Origin: Thioalkalivibrio sp.
GTDB lineage: Bacteria; Pseudomonadota; Gammaproteobacteria; Ectothiorhodospirales; Ectothiorhodospiraceae
NCBI GenBank assembly: GCA_018224485.1
Contig: JAGTVE010000099.1
Location: 1 to 10,321, forward strand
DNA length: 10,321 nt
Direction of reading: 5' to 3'
Shown here: in pieces, positions 6,864 through 10,321 of the stretch
Position numbering within the stretch: position 1 is the first letter of the stretch
How the letters are laid out: each line of letters starts with the position of its first letter
Notes under the pieces: model-generated
What the model was told of the DNA's origin: nothing
Seen by the model: the letters and a program-made list of their open reading frames with translations, nothing else
Database searches by the model: none
Position numbers and translations under genes: made by a program

Positions 6864-7807
6864 CAAGGCTCCTTGGCAGCAGTTGAGTGGTGGATGCCCC
6901 GCGGCTCGCCGTCCGCGTCGGTGCAGTATTCACGGACGAAGCGCAGCAGCACCTCGAGCGTGGGCACCCGAAACTTCTGGCGCGCGTGCACCAGCGAGAT
7001 CGGCCGCTCCAGCGGCGGATCCAGTGCAATCGCCACCAGTTGACCCAGGGCGACTTCCTTTGCGATGACCGACTCGGAGAGCATCGACACGCCCATGCCG
7101 GCGACCACCGCGCCCTTTATCGCCTCCGGGCTACCGAGTTCCATGCACAGGTTGAGCCGGCTGCGGCTGTAGCCCTGGCGTGTCAGGTATTCCATGATCA
7201 CCTCCCGGGTTCCCGAGCCCTCCTCGCGGCAGACGAAGGGCTCGTCCATGAAGTCCGCAAGTGTGACACTGCTGCGCCCCGCAAGCCGATGATCGGGCGG
7301 CACGATCAGCCGCAGCTGGTCGATCAGGCAGGCCTGCACGACCAGGTTGCGGTTGCCGACCGGGGCCTCGACCACGCCGAGGTCGATCTCGCTCTCCTCC
7401 ACCATGGCCACCACCGAGTCGGTATTGCCGACGCGCAGGCTGATCCCTACATCGGGATGACTGCGCAGGAAGGCCCCGAGCAGCGTCGGCAGCAGGTACT
7501 CGGCAACGGTGGTGCTGGCACCGAGCACCAGCGCGCCACCGACCGCACCCTTGAGCTCGCGCAGTGCGTCTTCCATCTCCGCGTAGGTCTCGAAGATGCG
7601 CTCCGCGTACCGGAAGACCAGGCGGCCTGCATCGGTGAGCGCAACCCGGTTGTGGGTTCGGTCGAACAAACGGGTATCCAGCTGCTCCTCCAGCTGCCGG
7701 ACCTGAAAGGTCACCGCAGGCTGGGTCATGTGCAGCACCTCGGCGGCCCGCGTAAACGACAGCAGACGGGCCACGGTGAAGAACACTTGCATGCGCCGGT
7801 CCGACAT
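6863..7807 (-). CDS. LysR-type transcriptional regulator
   Basis: The start MSDRRMQVFF at 7807 gives 314 residues, normal for LysR proteins; the frame stays open 36 codons upstream but that stretch does not resemble the family. The winged helix-turn-helix is residues 4-62: FFTVARLLSFTRAAEVLHMT, QPAVTFQVRQLEEQLDTRLF and DRTHNRVALTDAG. A linker helix (about 63-90) leads to the LysR_substrate effector domain (92-295), with GALVLGASTTVAEYLLPTLL, a DLGVVEAPV strand and AGMGVSMLSESV. It resembles the CysL/YeiE-type branch, but the effector is unknown. The stop overlaps the start of the amidotransferase-like gene, so regulator and targets may be co-transcribed. This differs from the classical divergent LysR layout, although a TM2 gene does diverge 129 bases away. 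Autoregulation from that gap is likely for the family but not shown. Confidence 0.93.
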   Translation of the reverse strand: MSDRRMQVFFTVARLLSFTRAAEVLHMTQPAVTFQVRQLEEQLDTRLFDRTHNRVALTDAGRLVFRYAERIFETYAEMEDALRELKGAVGGALVLGASTTVAEYLLPTLLGAFLRSHPDVGISLRVGNTDSVVAMVEESEIDLGVVEAPVGNRNLVVQACLIDQLRLIVPPDHRLAGRSSVTLADFMDEPFVCREEGSGTREVIMEYLTRQGYSRSRLNLCMELGSPEAIKGAVVAGMGVSMLSESVIAKEVALGQLVAIALDPPLERPISLVHARQKFRVPTLEVLLRFVREYCTDADGEPRGIHHSTAAKEP

Positions 7808-7831
7808 GGGCGTGGCTCTCCGGATGTTGCG

Positions 7832-7844
7832 TTGCATGCTAGCA
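7832..7844. promoter_or_regulatory. Candidate LysR-type T-N11-A operator
   Basis: TTGCATGCTAGCA fits the loose LysR box T-N11-A and contains the 8-base perfect palindrome TGCTAGCA (7837-7844). It lies 25 bases upstream of the lysR start, in the divergent gap shared with the TM2 gene, where such regulators normally bind. On the minus strand it also contains TAGCAT, a possible -10 box. The consensus is short, so chance occurrence is quite possible. Confidence 0.28.
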
Positions 7845-7936
7845 GGGCGGACAAGGCCGCAATAGCAGGCGGACATTCCCTGCGACAACTCGGCTCCGGG
7901 GTAGACTTGACGCAAAACCCGGCTGACGGAGGAATA

Positions 7937-8515
7937 ATGGGGAAGGCCTGGCAGAAACTGAATCTCGAGGGCGGCGGCCTGCAGGCGGTCAACGCGCTGC
8001 TTGCGCAGAAGATGCGATCACGACCGCGGGCCTACCTCGCGTGGATCCTGTTCCCGCTGGGTCTGCATCGATTCTACCTGCTGGAGCCGCGCGGCGGGGC
8101 CGTCTTCCCCATCCTCAGCCTGGCCTTGGCCGCAACCGTCTGGCTGGCGCCGGGCTGGTGGTGGCTGCTGCCGCTGGTAGCCCTTCTCGGGCTGGCGATC
8201 CACGATCTGTTCTGGATCGAGGGCCGCGTCGTTCACCTCAACAAGGAGTTGCGCATGCAGCTGTTCCTGCGCAAGGGCAAGGCCAGCCGGCCGCCCAGCG
8301 ACTACCGGGGGCGCTACATCGAAGAATCGGACGCCGAGACCGTCAAGCGCGACCTCCACGCTTACCAGGCGGTTAAGGAACGGGAACGGGCGGGGCACCC
8401 GCAGGAGGGTGCCGGAACGAAGGACCCGGATGACCCGGCGCGCAGTCGCCAGCCCTCCTTCAATGAGCAGGAGGCGATGCTTCGTCAGCTCGCCAGGCGG
8501 CGGGAGAAGCGTTGA
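7937..8515 (+). CDS. TM2-domain membrane protein with charged C-terminal tail
   Basis: The ATG at 7937 is preceded by a strong GGAGGA (7928-7933), which fixes the start although the frame is open far upstream. The product has 192 residues. Residues 31-95 form a TM2-like domain: a first hydrophobic segment (AYLAWILFPLG), the hallmark LHRFYLLEP turn (43-51), a hydrophobic stretch with WWWLLPLVALLGL (74-86) and IHDLFWIEGRV (88-98). That last motif matches the (W/I)xDLFxI ending of TM2 proteins. The tail (about 99-192) is soluble and highly charged, with KASRPPSDYRGRYIEESDAE and a terminal helix rich in Arg/Lys, and is probably cytoplasmic. TM2 proteins are small two-pass membrane proteins of mostly unknown function. 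It diverges from lysR and converges with the next gene. The family call is good; function is unknown. Confidence 0.8.
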   Translation: MGKAWQKLNLEGGGLQAVNALLAQKMRSRPRAYLAWILFPLGLHRFYLLEPRGGAVFPILSLALAATVWLAPGWWWLLPLVALLGLAIHDLFWIEGRVVHLNKELRMQLFLRKGKASRPPSDYRGRYIEESDAETVKRDLHAYQAVKERERAGHPQEGAGTKDPDDPARSRQPSFNEQEAMLRQLARRREKR

Positions 8516-8573
8516 CCGTGCCGGCTGGCGGTTCGTCCGGCCGGCCGGTTGCGGAGTCGCCCGAGCGGCGCCA

Positions 8574-8906
8574 TCAGCACCCGGACGGGCCGGTTTCACG
8601 CAGGCGCTGATAACCCGAATCCGTGATCAGGACGACGTGGACGCTGCCCGGGTAGATCCGACCCTGCGCCCGCAGCCGCTGCAGCAGTGCGGCGTGCTCT
8701 GCCGCATCGAGACGGAAGAAATCCCGGTCCTCGGTCAGCGAACCGCGCACGGCCTTGAAGCGGCGGAAGGTGGTACCCTTCGGCACCTGGTTCAGTTCGT
8801 CGAGCTGACGCAGGCTGAGCGTGTCACGGCCACGAAACCGGATGGGACGCGGCGGTGTGTTCCGGGGCCCGGTCTGGTCAGCCGGTAGGTCTGGTGCATC
8901 CGACAC
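8574..8906 (-). CDS. Small protein with ORF6N-like/phage-antirepressor-like DNA-binding segment
   Basis: The most likely start is GTG at 8906, because AAGGA (8914-8918) lies seven bases upstream and this leaves a 76-base divergent gap to sohB. An ATG at 8984 is in frame but would overlap the sohB start. The GTG gives 110 residues. After a proline-rich N-terminus (about 1-27) comes DTLSLRQLDELNQVPKGTTF (28-47), then RRFKAVRGSLTEDRDFFRLD. The pattern L-x-x-L-D-E-x-N-x-x-P-K-G-T-x-F-R-x-F-K with a following DFF-x-L resembles helix-turn-helix segments seen in ORF6N-type and related phage proteins. The end, VVLITDSGYQRLRETGPSGC, looks like the common closing strand-helix of this type. DNA binding is inferred. 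No other phage genes are nearby, so it may be a domesticated or standalone gene. It converges with the TM2 gene, 58 bases between stops. Confidence 0.65.
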   Translation of the reverse strand: MSDAPDLPADQTGPRNTPPRPIRFRGRDTLSLRQLDELNQVPKGTTFRRFKAVRGSLTEDRDFFRLDAAEHAALLQRLRAQGRIYPGSVHVVLITDSGYQRLRETGPSGC

Positions 8907-8982
8907 TGTCTCGTCCTTCACGGTCTGTCTTGCAGAAACCGGCTCCAGCCTAACGCCGGGACGGCAACCAGAGGGAGGATGC

Positions 8983-9978
8983 ATGGAATTCCTGCAGGAT
9001 TACGCGATGTTCCTTGCCAAGGGCCTGACCATCATCGTGATGGCCCTGGTGGTGCTGGGCGCGCTGGCCGCGGTATCCCAGCGCAACCGGGGTCGCGGCG
9101 ACGAACAGCTCACCGTAAAGCATCTGAACCAGCGCTACCGCAACATGGAACGGGTGCTGCGGCTGCGGGTGCTGGGCTGGCGGGCGCTGCGCCAGCACAC
9201 CAGGGAATACCAGCGCCAGCGCAAGCGTGCCGCGAAGGAACGCCCGGAGGAACAGCCGCGCGTCTACGTGCTGCGCTTCCACGGCGACATCCGCGCGACC
9301 CACGTCGACAACCTGCGCGAGGAGGTCTCGGCGATCCTGACCCTCGCCCGGTCCGGAACCGACCGGGTCGTGGTCTGCCTCGAGAGCGGTGGCGGCCTGG
9401 TGCCCTCCTACGGTCTCGCCGCGGCCCAGCTGGCGCGCCTGCGCGAAGCCGGTCTCGATCTCACCGTCGCGGTGGACCGCGTGGCCGCCTCCGGCGGTTA
9501 CCTGATGGCCGCGGTCGCCAACCGCATCACGGCCGCGCCCTTCGCGGTGGTCGGCTCGATCGGTGTGGTTGCACAGATCCCGAACCTGAACCGGCTGCTG
9601 AAACGGCATGACGTCGACATCGAACTGCTGACCGCGGGCCAGCACAAGCGGACGCTCACGATCCTGGGCAAGAACACGCCCGAGGGCCGCGCCAAGTTCC
9701 AGGAGGAGCTCGAGGAGACCCACGGGCTGTTCAAGGCCTACCTGCAGCGTTTCCGTCCCCAGCTCGACCTCGAACGGCTGGCCACCGGCGAACACTGGTA
9801 CGGCGAGCACGCCCTGGACCTGCAGCTGGTCGACGAGCTTCGCACCAGCGACGACCTGCTGATGGCCCTCGCCCGCGAATTCGAACTCTACGAGGTCACC
9901 TTCAATCGCCGCCAGCCGATGAGCCGACGGATCGGCATCGCCTTCCAGGAGGCCGTGGAGCGCGTGCTGCAGCGCTGA
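8983..9978 (+). CDS. sohB: SohB-type S49 family inner-membrane peptidase
   Basis: The ATG at 8983 follows GGGAGG (8973-8978). The frame extends upstream but that part is the divergent intergenic region. The 331 residues compare with 349 in E. coli SohB. Residues about 15-31 (LTIIVMALVVLGALAAV) form the N-terminal membrane anchor, followed by a basic, helical linker (NQRYRNMERVLRLRVLGWRA) typical of SohB. The protease domain begins near PRVYVLRFHGDIRATHVDNL. The catalytic Ser170 lies in VAASGGYLMA and Lys222 in AGQHKRTLTILGKNTPEGRA, 52 residues apart, matching the S49 Ser-Lys dyad of the single-domain proteases. The GEHWYGEHALDLQLVDEL motif near the end is also typical. Family members cleave signal peptides or membrane protein fragments on the periplasmic side; the substrate is unknown. 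The gene is complete and stands alone, with a repeat array directly after it. Confidence 0.95.
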   Translation: MEFLQDYAMFLAKGLTIIVMALVVLGALAAVSQRNRGRGDEQLTVKHLNQRYRNMERVLRLRVLGWRALRQHTREYQRQRKRAAKERPEEQPRVYVLRFHGDIRATHVDNLREEVSAILTLARSGTDRVVVCLESGGGLVPSYGLAAAQLARLREAGLDLTVAVDRVAASGGYLMAAVANRITAAPFAVVGSIGVVAQIPNLNRLLKRHDVDIELLTAGQHKRTLTILGKNTPEGRAKFQEELEETHGLFKAYLQRFRPQLDLERLATGEHWYGEHALDLQLVDELRTSDDLLMALAREFELYEVTFNRRQPMSRRIGIAFQEAVERVLQR

Positions 9979-9997
9979 CTGGCCTCTGACCACGGCC

Positions 9998-10085
9998 GCC
10001 CCGGCCCGTAAGGGAGGCGAGACCCTCTCGCCGATTCTGACGCCGTGGATGATCGCCCATGGGGGGTTGACCTCCTACGCTGCTC
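9998..10085. repeat. 88-bp direct repeat, copy 1
   Basis: The unit begins GCCCCGGCCCG and ends CCTCCTACGCTGCTC. It carries GGCGAGA-CCC-TCTCGCC, a perfect 7-bp stem with a 3-base loop, near its start. GGGAGG near the start and CCTCC near the end are also inverted relative to each other, so the unit itself looks like two facing REP-like elements. Confidence 0.85.
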
Positions 10086-10173
10086 GCCCCGGCCCGTGTG
10101 GGAGGCGAGACCCTCTCGGCGATTCTGACGCCGTGGAGGATCGCCCATGGGGGGTTGGCCTCCTACGCCGCTC
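10086..10173. repeat. 88-bp direct repeat, copy 2
   Basis: This copy follows copy 1 without a gap. It differs from it at 6 of 88 positions by eye count (93% identity), with no insertions. The outer arms GTGGGAGGC and GCCTCCTAC are inverted relative to each other with one mismatch. One of the substitutions shortens the inner stem (TCTCGCC to TCTCGGC). Confidence 0.85.
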
Positions 10174-10216
10174 GCCCCGGCCCGCTGTGGGAGGCGAGCC
10201 TGCTCGCGAATGCGCC
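10174..10216. repeat. Partial third repeat copy merging into a REP-like palindrome
   Basis: It starts with the same GCCCCGGCCCG, then has one inserted C and TGTGGGAGGCGAG as in copy 2. After that it diverges into CCTGCTCGCGAATGCGCC. The segment 10186-10216 has the form TGTGGGAG-GCGAGC-CT-GCTCGC-GAATG, with a 6-bp stem (10194-10199 with 10202-10207). This layout (conserved GTGGGAG head plus short hairpin plus GCGAAT) is the typical REP element design of pseudomonads and related bacteria. Confidence 0.75.
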
Positions 10217-10245
10217 GCAAGCGCGCCGAACACTGGGGTGCCCCG

Positions 10246-10277
10246 GACGCCCATTCGCGTGCAAGCACGCTCCCACA
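10246..10277. repeat. Inverted REP-like palindrome, partner of 10186-10216
   Basis: Read on the minus strand this is TGTGGGAGCGTGCTTGCACG followed by CGAATGGGCG. It has the same head and tail as the element at 10186-10216 but a different stem: GCGTGC (10257-10262), loop AA, GCACGC (10265-10270). The change of both stem arms together keeps the hairpin, which supports a structured element. The two elements face each other about 30 bases apart, a BIME arrangement. Confidence 0.75.
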
Positions 10278-10302
10278 CGGGCGCTCCCACACGGGCGCTC
10301 CC
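10269..10302. repeat. 14-bp tandem repeat, about 2.4 copies
   Basis: GCTCCCACACGGGC occurs twice in exact tandem (10269-10282, 10283-10296) and a third time in part (GCTCCC, 10297-10302). The first copy overlaps the GCTCCCACA head of the inverted REP-like element, so the array probably arose by slippage from that end. Confidence 0.8.
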
Positions 10303-10321
10303 AAGAGGGCCTATCCCGCCG

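Larger units (their letters stand above)
9979..10321. repeat. Non-coding repeat block (REP/BIME-like) downstream of sohB
   Basis: This 343-base stretch to the window edge holds no credible gene. It consists of direct 88-bp repeats, a partial third copy, an inverted pair of palindromic REP-like elements and a 14-bp tandem repeat, each listed separately. The first bases after the sohB stop (TGGCCTC from 9980) look like a decayed end of another unit. Open frames here repeat their own peptide and simply reflect the DNA repeats. Confidence 0.85.

Noticed and set aside
7907..7912. TTGACG as a -35 box for the TM2 gene
   Set aside because: A -10 box at proper spacing would fall on the ribosome site and start codon, leaving no leader.
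6887..7936. Upstream extension of the TM2 frame to 6887
   Set aside because: It is antisense to the LysR gene. The strong GGAGGA before the ATG at 7937 and the TM2 homology set the real start.
8516..8573. GC-rich inverted repeat between the convergent TM2 and ORF6N-like genes as a bidirectional terminator
   Set aside because: CCGGCTGG/CCGGCCGG can pair only imperfectly and there is no T-run on either side; too weak to annotate.
10086..10302. CRISPR array
   Set aside because: The direct repeats are contiguous 88-bp units without unique spacers, and the shorter 14-bp repeats have no spacers either. No cas gene is present.
9888..10304. Minus-strand frames at 9888-10304 and 10075-10290 encoding repeated Arg/Gly/Pro-rich peptides
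   Set aside because: The peptide repeats (for example HGRSSTASES) follow directly from the 88-bp DNA repeats. There is no ribosome site or domain.

Overview
The window is GC-rich bacterial chromosome, and the genes point to a gammaproteobacterium. The rng-to-yhdP order and a SohB-type S49 protease both fit that class. The base composition and the GTGGGAG(G)CGAG-type palindromic repeats suggest a Chromatiales/Ectothiorhodospiraceae-like or pseudomonad-like genome, but that placement is inference. No transposase, tRNA, rRNA, CRISPR array or phage structural gene was seen.

Bases 1-7807 hold six genes on the minus strand. Read in the direction of transcription they are: a LysR regulator (7807-6863), a degenerate class I glutamine-amidotransferase-like protein (6863-6117), a small protein of unknown function (6108-5722) and a PerM/AI-2E-type membrane protein (5725-4583). 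These four overlap or nearly touch, so they look like one translationally coupled cassette. It ends at a strong stem-loop with a T-run (4501-4532). After a 194-base gap come rng (RNase G, 4388-2904) and yhdP (AsmA-like envelope protein, from 2798), which runs off the left edge. In E. coli the upstream neighbours of rng are mreBCD and maf; here they are replaced by the LysR-PerM cassette.

Bases 7937-9978 are mixed. A TM2-domain membrane protein diverges from the LysR gene, a small convergent gene resembling phage ORF6N-like DNA-binding proteins follows on the minus strand, and sohB, an inner-membrane S49 peptidase, is on the plus strand.

Bases 9979-10321 are non-coding and filled with repeats: two 88-bp direct repeats (93% identical by eye), a third partial copy, an inverted pair of REP-like hairpins (BIME-like) and a short 14-bp tandem repeat.

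Several products (YhdP, PerM homologue, TM2 protein, SohB) belong to the cell envelope, while RNase G handles RNA processing. The most unusual element is the LysR / pseudo-amidotransferase / small protein / PerM cassette. Its amidotransferase-like member lacks the Cys and His needed for catalysis, which suggests a binding or scaffold role.
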